Of a DNA stretch of 64,000 bases, positions 55,698-64,000 are shown one piece after another. This DNA is from Alteripontixanthobacter muriae (GTDB taxonomy: Bacteria > Pseudomonadota > Alphaproteobacteria > Sphingomonadales > Sphingomonadaceae), in the NCBI RefSeq assembly GCF_013336795.1, contig NZ_JAAFZT010000015.1, positions 1 through 64,000 on the forward strand, given 5' to 3'. A program made the translations under genes and the position numbers. Positions within the stretch are counted from its first letter, which is position 1. Each line of letters opens with the position of its first letter. Below the pieces are notes generated by a model. It was not told the DNA's origin. It saw nothing but the letters and a program-made list of their open reading frames with translations, and ran no database searches.

Positions 55698-57590
55698 TCA
55701 TGCGTTTCTGCTGAATGGTATTTCCCGTCGTTTCGGCGGGTCGTCATCTTCGATCATCACGGCATCGGGGAACGCCGCAAAGGCTGCTTCGACCAACGGG
55801 TCGCGGCGCAGCGCAGCCTTCGCGTCCGCCCTGGCACTCTCCGCCCGTTCGACGATGGAGGGCTGTGCGCCTGTTGCCGCATCGCCATCGACCCGCTCGA
55901 CCTCCCAGCGCTGGCCGGTCGCCTCCAGCAGCGCCTGCCGCAATTGCGGGCCGAAGTCCGTGTCGAAGCCCTTGCTCATCGCATAGATCAGCCGCCCGGG
56001 TTCGAGCGTCACGATGCGCAACTGCATCCGCAACTGGTCGCCCACCAGCATGCCTGCGACCGACTCGATCTTGTCCACGAGTTCGGCCCAATCGAGCTGC
56101 CGTGCCGGCGGTGCCATTGCTGCGGCTGCCGGCGTTTTCTGTAAGCTTGTGCCCTCGCTCGACTGCATTTGCGGCGCAGCAGCCATGCCGGAAACTGCCA
56201 ATTCCTGCAATTGCTTCGCCAGCTTGCCAGGGTCGGGAAGGTCGGCGGCGTGCAGAACCCGCAGCAGCGCCATCTGCGCCGCAACCAGCGGATCGGGCGC
56301 GAGCTTCACCTCGTCATGCCCTTTCAGGAGCAATTGCCACAAGCGGTGCAATTGCCCGGCCGAGAGCTTGGCCGCCCAATCGGTCAGAATTGCGCGCTCT
56401 GCAGCGTCGGGCGCATCGGACTCTCCGCCGACCTGCGTCACGGTAATGCGATGCGCGAAGTCCATCATCGCCCGCATCAAGGCCAGCGGTTCCACGCCCA
56501 GCGCATATTGGTCGGCAATTCCGCCGAGCAATGCCTTGGCGTCACCTTCGAGAATGGCGGCGAACAGGCGCCGCTGCGCGGTCTTGTCCGCAAGCCCCAG
56601 CATATCGCGCACGCGCTGCGCCGTGACAGTGCTGCCCTCACCTTCTTCATCGCCGCTGCCCATGTCGGCATGAGCGATCGCCTGGTCGAGTATGGACAGG
56701 CCGTCACGCACGGAACCTTCGGCGGCGGTAGCGATCATGGCGATTGCCTCGTCCTCGGCCTCCACATCCTCGCGCCGGCAGATGCTGGCGAAGTGCTGGC
56801 CCAGCATCTCTGCCGGGATCCGCCGCAGGTCGAAACGCTGCGTCCTGCTGAGAACGGTCACGGGCAGCTTGTCCACCTCAGTCGTGGCGAACAGGAACTT
56901 CACATGTGCAGGCGGTTCCTCAAGTGTCTTGAGCAAGGCGTTGAAAGCATTGCGCGACAGCATGTGAACTTCGTCGATAATGTAGATCTTGTAGCGCGCA
57001 GATACGGCGGAATAGCGCACGGCTTCGATGATCTCGCGCACATCGTCGACACCGGTATGGCTGGCGGCGTCCATCTCGATGACATCGATGTGCCGCCCTT
57101 CCGCGATGGCGCGGCAGGGTTCGCATTCACCGCAAGGGTCGATGGTCGGACCGCCCTTCCCATCCGGTCCAATGCAGTTGAGCGCCTTGGCGATAAGCCG
57201 GGCCGTGCTGGTCTTGCCCACACCGCGCACTCCGGTCATCAAAAAGGCGTGTGCAAGCCGGTCACGCTCGATCGCATTGCCGAGCGTGCGGACCATCGGT
57301 TCCTGCCCGATCAGTTCCGAAAAGGTCTGCGGCCGGTATTTGCGCGCCAGCACGCGGTAGGGCTGCACTGTGGGAGGTGCAGCAACCGGCGTGTCAGAAA
57401 GGCTTTTCGTAATCTCCGGCTCGTCGGATGCCGCCTTTGACTCGCCTTCAGGCGCGGAGCCGAATAGGGCCGATTGCCCTGCAGCTTCCAGTTCGGCAGC
57501 CGAAGGGGACGCATCTTCCGAACCTATATCCTGCCCCGTCGAGCCAGTGTCCCATGGCGGAGAATCGGAATTTTGCGATGAATCATCCAT
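55698..57590 (-). CDS. dnaX: DNA polymerase III subunit gamma/tau
   Basis: The protein (630 aa) has a 70-residue acidic N-terminal extension, then the AAA+ domain with GVRGVGKTSTAR, zinc-binding CGECEPCRA, IIDEVHMLS and the TTEVDKLPVTVLSRTQRF stretch. The tau-type C-terminal half follows. A GTG start two codons earlier (57596) is also possible. It loads the sliding clamp and couples the replisome. I see no obvious slippery run for a gamma frameshift. Confidence 0.95.
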   Translation of the reverse strand: MDDSSQNSDSPPWDTGSTGQDIGSEDASPSAAELEAAGQSALFGSAPEGESKAASDEPEITKSLSDTPVAAPPTVQPYRVLARKYRPQTFSELIGQEPMVRTLGNAIERDRLAHAFLMTGVRGVGKTSTARLIAKALNCIGPDGKGGPTIDPCGECEPCRAIAEGRHIDVIEMDAASHTGVDDVREIIEAVRYSAVSARYKIYIIDEVHMLSRNAFNALLKTLEEPPAHVKFLFATTEVDKLPVTVLSRTQRFDLRRIPAEMLGQHFASICRREDVEAEDEAIAMIATAAEGSVRDGLSILDQAIAHADMGSGDEEGEGSTVTAQRVRDMLGLADKTAQRRLFAAILEGDAKALLGGIADQYALGVEPLALMRAMMDFAHRITVTQVGGESDAPDAAERAILTDWAAKLSAGQLHRLWQLLLKGHDEVKLAPDPLVAAQMALLRVLHAADLPDPGKLAKQLQELAVSGMAAAPQMQSSEGTSLQKTPAAAAMAPPARQLDWAELVDKIESVAGMLVGDQLRMQLRIVTLEPGRLIYAMSKGFDTDFGPQLRQALLEATGQRWEVERVDGDAATGAQPSIVERAESARADAKAALRRDPLVEAAFAAFPDAVMIEDDDPPKRREIPFSRNA

Positions 57591-57673
57591 GCCCACTAGT
57601 TAGGGTCTGGTCATCGGAATGTCATGGGTGTTTGCCGGATATCCGCCGCCGCATCGCTATGCAGCGGCTGAGG

Positions 57674-57765
57674 AAAAGGAGCCGAACGACCCGCCGCAAT
57701 CCGGCATGGCTGCTTCCTTCCGGACCTGACCAGGTTGAACGAACGCAAACGTCCGCCCGACTCCC
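57674..57765 (-). ncRNA. ffs: SRP RNA (4.5S)
   Basis: The minus strand holds the nearly invariant SRP core TGGTCAGGTCCGGAAGGAAG followed by CAGCCA. Flanking segments GGAGTCG and CGGCTCC close the long hairpin, and TTTT follows the 3' end. It pairs with Ffh for membrane protein targeting to FtsY. It lies upstream of dnaX on the same strand, a common alphaproteobacterial location. Ends are set by pairing and are good to a few bases. Confidence 0.92.
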
Positions 57766-57826
57766 GCGCGCCATATGGCGAAGGGTCGCAGGTTTGTCCA
57801 GACTGCTTGCTGATACGAAGCCGGTC

Positions 57827-58105
57827 TTAGCGAAAATTGTCGGCGTAGGCCTGCAGTTTCAGCTTGCGCGGTGGGGTTGGCTGCACGCGGGCAGGAATGC
57901 CGTGCTTGTCGGCATAGGCCTTTGCTTCGGCCACATCGCTGAAGGTCAGTTGAACCTGCGACTGCGTGTCGCCGCTGCTAGTCCAGCCCATCAGCGGGTC
58001 GGCGCGGCGCGCCTCGCTCTGTTCGAATTCGAGCAACCATTCATCGGTCCGCGCACGGCCGGACTGCATGGCGCTTCTCGGGCGTTGATAGATACGGGCA
58101 GGCAT
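57827..58105 (-). CDS. NADH dehydrogenase complex I accessory subunit (NDUFS4-like)
   Basis: The 92-residue protein begins MPARIYQRPRSAMQSGRART and contains DPLMGWTSSGDTQSQVQLTFSD and AKAYADKHGIPARV, as in the alphaproteobacterial ETC complex I subunit related to mitochondrial NDUFS4. It sits apart from the nuo operon, as usual. The ATG at 58105 is preferred; 49 codons of open frame lie upstream inside the hrpB end. Confidence 0.93.
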   Translation of the reverse strand: MPARIYQRPRSAMQSGRARTDEWLLEFEQSEARRADPLMGWTSSGDTQSQVQLTFSDVAEAKAYADKHGIPARVQPTPPRKLKLQAYADNFR

Positions 58106-58137
58106 GGCTGTGCAATTGCGACCATTCCCGGCAAAAA

Positions 58138-60615
58138 TCAAGACTTGGCAAACGCGTTCCTGGTCTTGAGGCTCGGCTTCTCGGTCCAGGGTTCGTCTGG
58201 CCAGCGGTGTTTGGGATAGCGGCCCTTCATTTCTTTCACCACATCTGACCAACTGCCCCGCCAGAATCCCGGAAGGTCGCGAGTGGATTGAATTGGGCGA
58301 CCAGCCGGACTGGTCAGTTTCAGCAGCAGCGGCGTATCCCCGACTTGCGGATGCCGGTCCAGGCCGAACAGTGCCTGCACACGAACAGCCACACTGGGTG
58401 CATCGTCTCCGGTGTAATCGATTGCGTGGCTGGTCTGGGCAGGCGAGGTGAAGTTCCGAGGGGCTAACCGGTCCAGCTTCTGACGATCATTCCAGTCGAT
58501 CCGACCAAGCGCGGCCTCAGCCATTCGACCTGGTTCAATAGCAAGATCGCGCCGCCCGGCCAGCAACGGTGCAAGCCAATTTTCGGCATCTTCGGCCAAC
58601 TGCTCCGGGTAGAGTGCCGCGACCCTCGCGAAGCTCCCCCTCGCCAGTAAATCGGCAGGCACAATCTGGCTGATCTGCTCACGCGCACGTGCCAGCAGCA
58701 TTGCCTCCAGCGCGGACTGGTCGGCAGCGGGGTCCGGACCGGTGGCCATGACGATTGCGCCCAGACGCCTTTCCAGCCGTGCCTCGATCCGGGCAGGCTC
58801 CTGCCTGTCGCTCCAGCGCAGCACGCTGCGCTTCTCGATACGGTCCGACAGCCATTCCTCCACCTCGGCTTGCGTGAGCGGCAGGGCGGCGGTGATCCGC
58901 GCGCCTTTCGCCTGCCCCTGTGCATCGCCGATCGCCAGCCATTCCGCCCTCGCCAGCGGAGAAGCAGGATCGAGAACATAGCCGCGCCCTCCTGCTGAGG
59001 CCCACTGCTCGCCAGAGGCATCGCGCCTGCGGGCAAGATGACCCGGCATGGCACGCGCCAGCAACACACCGGCTGGCGGCGTCCGGGCGTAATCGCTGGC
59101 GATCAGGCGTTCGGCCAGCCTGGCCCAGCGTTCTGCCAGCTTGCACGCGGCGCTCGCCCTGCTGCCGCGATCCGAATTCCATCGTTCCAGTCGCTGCTCC
59201 AGATCCTCGCCACTGCCGCCCAATCCGCGTTCCTGAAGCAGCAGCGCGATCCTAGCCGCCTCTCCAGCAGCACCGGATTTCGCGCCATGCAGGACCATCG
59301 CCGCCATGGCCGGAGCCATCGGCAGACGGGAAAGCTTCTCACCGAAAGCGGTCAGCCGCCCCGTCTCGTCGAATGCACCGGCCAGCCGCAGCTGGTTCGC
59401 GGCAGCGGCCAGCGCGGCGGCGGGCGGCGGATCCAGCCATTGGAGTTCAAGCGGATCGCCCGAACCCCAGCGCGCGAGCGAGAGGGACAGAGGCGTCAGA
59501 TCTGCGCTCAAAATCTCAGGCGCGGTGAAGGCGGGGAGCCCCGCATGGGCAGCCTCTTCCCACAGGCGATACGCCACACCCGGTCCAGTTCGCGCAGACC
59601 GCCCGGCCCGCTGCGCCGCAGCCGCTTGCGATGCGCGCATCGTCACCAGCCGGGCCGTGCCGGTAGCCTTATCGTATTCGGCGCTGCGCGCCATTCCGCT
59701 ATCCACCACAACCGAAACACCCGCTAGCGTGAGCGAGGTTTCCGCAATTGCGGTGGCCAGCACGACACGCCGCCGACCTTCAGGATCGCGCCGGATCGCA
59801 GCGCGCTGTTGCGGCGGGCGCACCTGTCCGTGCAGAGGGAGAAGCGGTGTATCCGGCAATTTCGTGGCAAGCCTTTCCCCGACCCGCTCGATCTCGCGCA
59901 CGCCCGGCAGGAAGGCAAGGATGTCGCCTTTCTCCGCCCGCCAGGCCTGCATGATGGCAGAGGTCATAGAGTCCTCGAGGGAGAGGTCGGGACGCGCGCC
60001 GAGCCACTCGATACGCAACGGAAATGCCCGCCCTTCGCTTTCGATCACCGGCGTCCCAAAGCCGAGCAGCCTGGCAAAGCGCGCACCGTCGATAGTGGCG
60101 GACATGACGCAGATACGCAGGTCTTCGCGCAAGATACCGCGTGTTTCGAGCGCCAGCGCGAGGCCGAAATCGCTGTCGAGGTGCCGTTCATGTGCCTCGT
60201 CGAACAGGATTGCGCTTACATCTGCCAGTTCCGGATCAGCAACGATGCGCGACACGAAGATCGCTTCTGTCATCACCAGAATGCGCGTCGCGGCAGACTG
60301 CCTGCTGTCCATACGGGTAAGATAACCGACGGTCTGCCCGACATCCTCGCCCAAGATTTCTGCCATGCGTTCGGCAGCGGCGCGCGCGGCCACGCGGCGC
60401 GGGCTCGTGACGATGACCATGCCATCGCACCATTCCTGTTCGAGCAAGGCCGGAGCGATCGCCGTGGTCTTGCCAGCGCCCGGCGGAGCGACAAGAACCG
60501 CACCGGTCCCCTCGCCCAGCGCCTGCATCAGTGCAGGCATGGCGGCATGGACAGGCAGCTCGTGATCAGTCAAGGCCAGGCGCTCCTGCTGCGACCGGGT
60601 GGCTGCACGGACCAA
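58138..60615 (-). CDS. hrpB: ATP-dependent helicase HrpB
   Basis: The product (up to 825 aa) is a DEAH-box helicase with APPGAGKTTAIAP (motif I), ILFDEAHERHLDSD (motif II), SATIDG, and QRAGRSARTGPG in the second RecA domain, then the HrpB C-terminal domain. Its cellular role is unclear. The start is uncertain: TTG at 60615 gives the longest protein, and TTG at 60573 has AGGAG upstream and fits the usual N-terminus (TDHELPVHAA). Confidence 0.92.
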   Translation of the reverse strand: MVRAATRSQQERLALTDHELPVHAAMPALMQALGEGTGAVLVAPPGAGKTTAIAPALLEQEWCDGMVIVTSPRRVAARAAAERMAEILGEDVGQTVGYLTRMDSRQSAATRILVMTEAIFVSRIVADPELADVSAILFDEAHERHLDSDFGLALALETRGILREDLRICVMSATIDGARFARLLGFGTPVIESEGRAFPLRIEWLGARPDLSLEDSMTSAIMQAWRAEKGDILAFLPGVREIERVGERLATKLPDTPLLPLHGQVRPPQQRAAIRRDPEGRRRVVLATAIAETSLTLAGVSVVVDSGMARSAEYDKATGTARLVTMRASQAAAAQRAGRSARTGPGVAYRLWEEAAHAGLPAFTAPEILSADLTPLSLSLARWGSGDPLELQWLDPPPAAALAAAANQLRLAGAFDETGRLTAFGEKLSRLPMAPAMAAMVLHGAKSGAAGEAARIALLLQERGLGGSGEDLEQRLERWNSDRGSRASAACKLAERWARLAERLIASDYARTPPAGVLLARAMPGHLARRRDASGEQWASAGGRGYVLDPASPLARAEWLAIGDAQGQAKGARITAALPLTQAEVEEWLSDRIEKRSVLRWSDRQEPARIEARLERRLGAIVMATGPDPAADQSALEAMLLARAREQISQIVPADLLARGSFARVAALYPEQLAEDAENWLAPLLAGRRDLAIEPGRMAEAALGRIDWNDRQKLDRLAPRNFTSPAQTSHAIDYTGDDAPSVAVRVQALFGLDRHPQVGDTPLLLKLTSPAGRPIQSTRDLPGFWRGSWSDVVKEMKGRYPKHRWPDEPWTEKPSLKTRNAFAKS

Positions 60616-60618
60616 CGT

Positions 60619-61662
60619 TCAGTAGAATCGCGCCACGGCAAATTCGGCAGCCTCGGCCATTGCGCGGCGTGCCTTGCTGTCAGGAAAGATCGAGATCGCC
60701 TCGATCGCGCGGCTGGCGAAATGCCGGGCCCGGTCGCGGGTCGCGGCCACCGTGTCGTGTTTCTCGATTAGGGAGATGGCTTCGCCGAGATCGTCGTCCG
60801 AGGTGCAGTGGCCGCCGATTGCGGACTTCCAGAAGGCGCGCTCGGCCTCGTCGCCACGGGCATAGGCGAGGATGACTGGCAGCGTCATCTTGCCTTCGCG
60901 GAAATCGTCGCCGCGGGTCTTGCCCATCTCTGCGGCACTCGAATTGTAATCGATGGCATCGTCGACCAGCTGGAAGGCGACACCCAAATTCCGCCCGTAA
61001 TCGTCGAGCGCCTGCTCCTGACGGTCGTCGCATTCGGCCACCACGGCCGAAATCCTGCTGGCTGCCGCGAAAAGCGCGGCTGTCTTGGCACCGATGATGG
61101 CGAGGTAACGCTCCTCGCTCGTTTCGATCTGCCGCTGCGCGGTCAGTTGATCGACCTCGCCTTCCGCGATGATCGAACTTGCAGACGAAAGGATCTTCAA
61201 GACCTTCAGGCTGCCATCCTCGACCATCAGTTCGAAAGCGCCGCTGAAAAGGAAATCCCCGACAAGAACCGTTGCCGGGTTTCCGAAAATGATATTCGCT
61301 GCCGCCTTGCCGCGCCGCAGATCGGATCCGTCGACCACGTCGTCGTGCAGCAGGGTTGCGGTGTGAATGAACTCCACGGCAGCAGCCAGCCGGTGATGGC
61401 GTGTGCCCTGATAACCAACCAGTTCGGCGCCCGCGAGAGTGAGCATCGGGCGAAGACGCTTGCCTCCGCCGGAAATCAGATGCCCGGCCAGCGCGGGTAT
61501 CAACGGTATTTCGCTCTGCATCCTGTCCAGGATGATGGAATTTACCGAATTCATGCCGCCAGCCGTAAGAGACAGCATCGGATCGAGCGATGGTGGATCG
61601 CTGTCGCCGGATCGGGCGCTTTCGGGTCGCTTGCGCGGGAGGGGGACCACTTCGGCCGTCAT
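60619..61662 (-). CDS. Polyprenyl diphosphate synthase
   Basis: The protein (347 aa) has the two aspartate-rich motifs, LLHDDVVDGSDLRRG and FQLVDDAIDYNS, and GGKRLRP for the isoprenyl diphosphate. It builds the long chain of ubiquinone (octaprenyl- or decaprenyl-type; length cannot be read by eye). The ATG at 61662 begins MTAEVVPLPRKR. The upstream frame of 50 codons lies over the divergent aroQ region. Confidence 0.92.
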   Translation of the reverse strand: MTAEVVPLPRKRPESARSGDSDPPSLDPMLSLTAGGMNSVNSIILDRMQSEIPLIPALAGHLISGGGKRLRPMLTLAGAELVGYQGTRHHRLAAAVEFIHTATLLHDDVVDGSDLRRGKAAANIIFGNPATVLVGDFLFSGAFELMVEDGSLKVLKILSSASSIIAEGEVDQLTAQRQIETSEERYLAIIGAKTAALFAAASRISAVVAECDDRQEQALDDYGRNLGVAFQLVDDAIDYNSSAAEMGKTRGDDFREGKMTLPVILAYARGDEAERAFWKSAIGGHCTSDDDLGEAISLIEKHDTVAATRDRARHFASRAIEAISIFPDSKARRAMAEAAEFAVARFY

Positions 61663-61769
61663 GTCGCAGGCGCAGATGGGCGATGCGCCCTTCGATAGCA
61701 AGTCATGGCGAGACGAATTCGCTCTTCTGCCGGATGGATCGAACAGCTTGCGCGTGTTACCTCTGCTGC

Positions 61770-62132
61770 ATGGACAGTCGTCAGCACGGTCAGGATGAAA
61801 CAAAAGCCGCAAGTGCGACAGGGCGTTACGTGCCCGGCACGGCGGGCGCTGAGGAAGACCTGGTACTGGCTGGATACAGGCGATCCATCGACAATATTGA
61901 CGCAGCCCTCGTCCATATCCTTGCCGAACGGTTCCGGATCACCCAGGCGGTCGGGCAGTACAAGGCGAAGGCGGACCTGCCGCCAGCCGACCCCGGACGT
62001 GAAGAAAAGCAGATCGCCCGGCTGCGAAATCTTGCCGGGGAAGCCAATCTCGATCCGGAATTTGGTGAAAAGTTCATCCGCTTCATCATTGAAGAAGTCA
62101 TTCGACACCATCAGAATGCGCGCGGTCAATAA
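61770..62132 (+). CDS. Chorismate mutase (AroQ type)
   Basis: The 120-residue protein has the AroQ helical domain: LAGYRRSIDNIDAALVHILAERFRIT with the catalytic Arg, then VGQYKAKADLPPADPGREE and FIRFIIEEVIRHHQ. It converts chorismate to prephenate for Phe and Tyr. The ATG at 61770 begins MDSRQHGQDE, and the true start may be later. The stop lies within a 22-bp tandem duplication. Confidence 0.88.
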   Translation: MDSRQHGQDETKAASATGRYVPGTAGAEEDLVLAGYRRSIDNIDAALVHILAERFRITQAVGQYKAKADLPPADPGREEKQIARLRNLAGEANLDPEFGEKFIRFIIEEVIRHHQNARGQ

Positions 62133-62154
62133 TCAGAATGCGCGCGGTCAATAA
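62111..62154. repeat. 22-bp tandem duplication at the chorismate mutase stop
   Basis: Units 62111-62132 and 62133-62154 are identical and adjacent. Unit one carries the last codons and TAA of the chorismate mutase gene, and unit two is out of the gene. It is a recent slippage or repair duplication by appearance. Confidence 0.95.
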
Positions 62155-62270
62155 TATCGTCACATTTTTGCCGCACTCACTTGCCGATGTGGTGGGCTGC
62201 GCGATTGAACGGTTGCCAATCGGACCATGGATTGTATTGCAGGAAGCGATATCCAAATCTGGAGGATGTA

Positions 62271-62489
62271 ATGAAATTGACCAAATTCGCGGCAGCCGCA
62301 GCTGCCCTTTCCCTTGCGACCGCGCCGGTCATGGCTTCTGCCGCCACTGTCGATCGTGCCGCTGCTCCGGTCACCGCTGAAAATGACATGGGCGACCGTG
62401 GCTCTATCGGTATTCTCGCCCTCTTTGCTATCGCCGCTCTGGCCATCGGCATCTTCGCCGACGAAGACGATATTCCTTTGTCGGCCTGA
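62271..62489 (+). CDS. Small secreted or membrane protein (72 aa)
   Basis: GGAGG lies five bases before the ATG. The product has a signal peptide (KLTKFAAAAAALSLATAPVMASA) and a second hydrophobic helix near its C-terminus (IGILALFAIAALAIGIF) ended by acidic DEDD. A terminator follows directly, so it is a monocistronic unit. I do not recognise the family. Confidence 0.82.
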   Translation: MKLTKFAAAAAALSLATAPVMASAATVDRAAAPVTAENDMGDRGSIGILALFAIAALAIGIFADEDDIPLSA

Positions 62490-62512
62490 ACCTTCCTGAA
62501 CAGCTGGTATGG

Positions 62513-62536
62513 AACGGGGTCGATTTCGGCCCCGTT
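62513..62536 (+). terminator. Intrinsic terminator
   Basis: AACGGGG pairs with CCCCGTT around a ten-base loop, followed by TCTTTG. It lies 24 bp after the small secreted protein gene. Confidence 0.75.
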
Positions 62537-62614
62537 TCTTTGTGCCTATCGGTTCTGACGTTATCGCAGCCAATCCATTCAGGGCTGCAGGGATGATATT
62601 CCTACCTCTTCAGG

Positions 62615-63964
62615 TCAGAGCGGGCGCGGCAGACTCAGGTTGACGAGAAGCCCGCCGAGATCCTCGCTTTCGCCGAGTTCCACGCTCCCCCCATAGATTT
62701 CGGCCACATCGCGCACAATGGCGAGCCCAAGTCCTGTTCCGGGCTTTCCGGTATCAAGACGTGCGCCCCGGTCAAAGATGCGCGTGCGCTCCTCGTCGGG
62801 GATGCCCATCCCGTCATCCTCGACCCAGATGACGCATTGCGGGTTCAGTTCTTCCGCATCGACAGTAACAAAGACGCTTCCGCCGCCGTATTTTGCGGCA
62901 TTCTCGATCAGATTGCCGAGTATTTCATCAAGATCCTGCCGTTCTATGGCAACCTGAGCCGATCGATTGCCATCGAGGTCGAACCGCACATCAGGGTAAA
63001 GCCGCTCGACAGCACGCCGGACGGCCTCCGCACTTTCGCACACCGGCGTCCGTGCGTGCCCGACAGCGCGGCGGCCCACTGCTCGTGCCCTTGCCAGATG
63101 ATGGTCGACATGGCGCCGCATCGTCGTCGCCTCTCGAATCACGGTGTTCGGAAGATCGGGCGCCTTGGCTGTGGCCGCATTGTTGATGACGGTCAGCGGC
63201 GTCTTCAAGGCATGCGCCAGATTGCCCGCATGCGTCCGCGCCTCCTCTGCCTGGCGCTCCGAATGGGACAGAAGCGCATTCAGTTCCTGCACCAGGGGCT
63301 GAACCTCGTATGGCAACGGTTCGGTCACGCGATTTTCGCCGGTGGTGCGAATGCGCTGGATCGCCACACGAATTCGGCGCAGAGGTCGAAGGCCATAATA
63401 GGTGACGAGCATCGCCATCACGAGCAGACCGAAACCGAGCACGGCGAAGCTCCATACAAGAATGGAGCGAATCTGTCTGATCTGCGCGTTCAGTTCTTCG
63501 CGGCTGGCGGCAACGACAAACCACCAGTTCGTATCGCTATTGGGCAGTTTCAGTGAACGTTCGGCAACTCTCAGCGGTTCGGACGGGAACTGCGCGCTGT
63601 CATAGATATGCACATCATTATCCGAATGGTCGCCGCGCACCTCAAGCTGGCGGTCCCAAAGGCTGCGCGAGGGCAGATCCTCAAATCCTTCACCACTGAC
63701 CTGCCAATATAGTCCGCTGCCCGGCTCCAGGAAACGCTGATCACCAAGCGGACGGTTGAGATAGACCTCACCGCCCTGCTCGATTTCGGTCGACCCGATC
63801 ATTGCGGTGAGGATATACCGCAGCTGATCGTCGAAATTGTCTTCGACGAGGTTCACCAGCGTGCGGTCCAGCGCGAAGCCGCCGCCGAGCAACAGAATCA
63901 TGATCCAGCCTGCCGCGATCAGCATCATGCGCCGGGCCAGACTGCCGGTATGCGGCCCTTCCAC
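62615..63964 (-). CDS. Sensor histidine kinase
   Basis: The 449-residue protein has two membrane helices (residues 12-34 and 169-190) around a periplasmic domain, a HAMP segment, the H-box NLAHALKTPLTVINN with the phospho-His near residue 254, the N-box NLIENAAKYG and G-boxes DDGMGIPDEER and GTGLGLAIVRD. The H-box and sensor layout recall PhoQ-type kinases, but the signal is unknown. The start is a GTG two bases after a preceding stop, consistent with a response regulator gene upstream past the window edge. Confidence 0.9.
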   Translation of the reverse strand: MEGPHTGSLARRMMLIAAGWIMILLLGGGFALDRTLVNLVEDNFDDQLRYILTAMIGSTEIEQGGEVYLNRPLGDQRFLEPGSGLYWQVSGEGFEDLPSRSLWDRQLEVRGDHSDNDVHIYDSAQFPSEPLRVAERSLKLPNSDTNWWFVVAASREELNAQIRQIRSILVWSFAVLGFGLLVMAMLVTYYGLRPLRRIRVAIQRIRTTGENRVTEPLPYEVQPLVQELNALLSHSERQAEEARTHAGNLAHALKTPLTVINNAATAKAPDLPNTVIREATTMRRHVDHHLARARAVGRRAVGHARTPVCESAEAVRRAVERLYPDVRFDLDGNRSAQVAIERQDLDEILGNLIENAAKYGGGSVFVTVDAEELNPQCVIWVEDDGMGIPDEERTRIFDRGARLDTGKPGTGLGLAIVRDVAEIYGGSVELGESEDLGGLLVNLSLPRPL

Positions 63965-63966
63965 GC

Positions 63967-64000
63967 CTATCGCGGGCGCGGATCGGTCTGCTCCTCCTGG
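63967..64000 (-). CDS. Possible end of a response regulator gene (partial)
   Basis: On the minus strand the last 11 codons before the kinase read QEEQTDPRPR followed by TAG. Kinases of this type usually follow their response regulator with such spacing. Only ten residues are visible, so this is inference from context. Confidence 0.35.
   Translation of the reverse strand, partial: QEEQTDPRPR

Noticed and set aside
1-64000. CRISPR array or rRNA operon
   Set aside because: No regularly spaced repeats and no 16S, 23S or 5S segments were seen on either strand.

Overview
The window is a high-GC alphaproteobacterial chromosome segment, most likely from Sphingomonadales and within it an Erythrobacteraceae-type genome. 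The signs are the alphaproteobacterial order rpsB-tsf / pyrH-frr-uppS-cdsA-dxr-rseP-bamA-ompH-fabZ with no lpxD or lpxA, an NDUFS4-like complex I subunit, and a ccm cluster of the alphaproteobacterial type. The inference rests on gene content and order only. About 95% of the window is ordinary core genome. Two short accessory stretches each lie at the 3' end of a tRNA gene.

Layout. (1) 1-2.8 kb is an accessory edge: the end of an IS3-like element that has cut the 5' part off an SRA/HNH (type IV-like) nuclease gene, a convergent KAP-type P-loop NTPase, and then tRNA-Met. (2) 3-8 kb holds a 2H phosphoesterase, mltG, fabF, acpP and aspS on the minus strand. (3) 8.2-15 kb holds rnd-oxyR, a PilZ protein, pgsA, an LplT-like MFS transporter, an orphan ThDP-dependent enzyme and a tiny CsbD-like gene. 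(4) 15-21 kb holds an EVE-domain protein, a GGDEF-EAL protein and the overlapping operon dapF-mtaB-ftsY-yciB. (5) 21-28 kb holds kup and a tightly overlapping cytochrome c maturation operon ccmC-D-E-F-G-H-I, without ccmA or ccmB. (6) 28-31 kb holds an amino-acid dehydrogenase, tRNA-His, a 2OG-Fe(II) oxygenase with a coupled small ABM-like protein, and rpmE. (7) 31-42 kb is the envelope and translation block fabZ-ompH-bamA-rseP-dxr-cdsA-uppS-frr-pyrH, then tsf-rpsB. (8) 42-49 kb holds pssA-psd, a KAS III homologue, a structured RNA with its own terminator, an ECF sigma/anti-sigma pair and an ABC-F ATPase. (9) 49-51.2 kb is a relic mini-element flanked by perfect 28-bp direct repeats. One repeat is the 3' end of tRNA-Tyr. 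The element carries a decayed tyrosine recombinase and one lipoprotein gene. (10) 51.4-64 kb holds rlmB, a HU gene, lon, ybaB, dnaX, the SRP RNA, an NDUFS4-like gene, hrpB, a polyprenyl diphosphate synthase, a chorismate mutase, a small secreted protein and a sensor kinase that runs to the window edge.

The genes form coherent groups. Phospholipid and isoprenoid supply (pgsA, pssA-psd, cdsA, dxr, uppS, polyprenyl synthase) sits with envelope assembly (bamA, ompH, rseP, mltG). Fatty-acid synthesis is represented by fabF, acpP, fabZ and a KAS III homologue. The accessory pieces (a broken restriction-like nuclease beside a KAP NTPase, and a dead integrase island) look like remains of mobile or defence DNA. 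No intact, clearly new system was recognised. The most unusual items are the tRNA-Tyr relic element, the IS-cut nuclease beside the KAP NTPase, the structured RNA at about 45.4-45.6 kb and a Ca-site-like loop in BamA.
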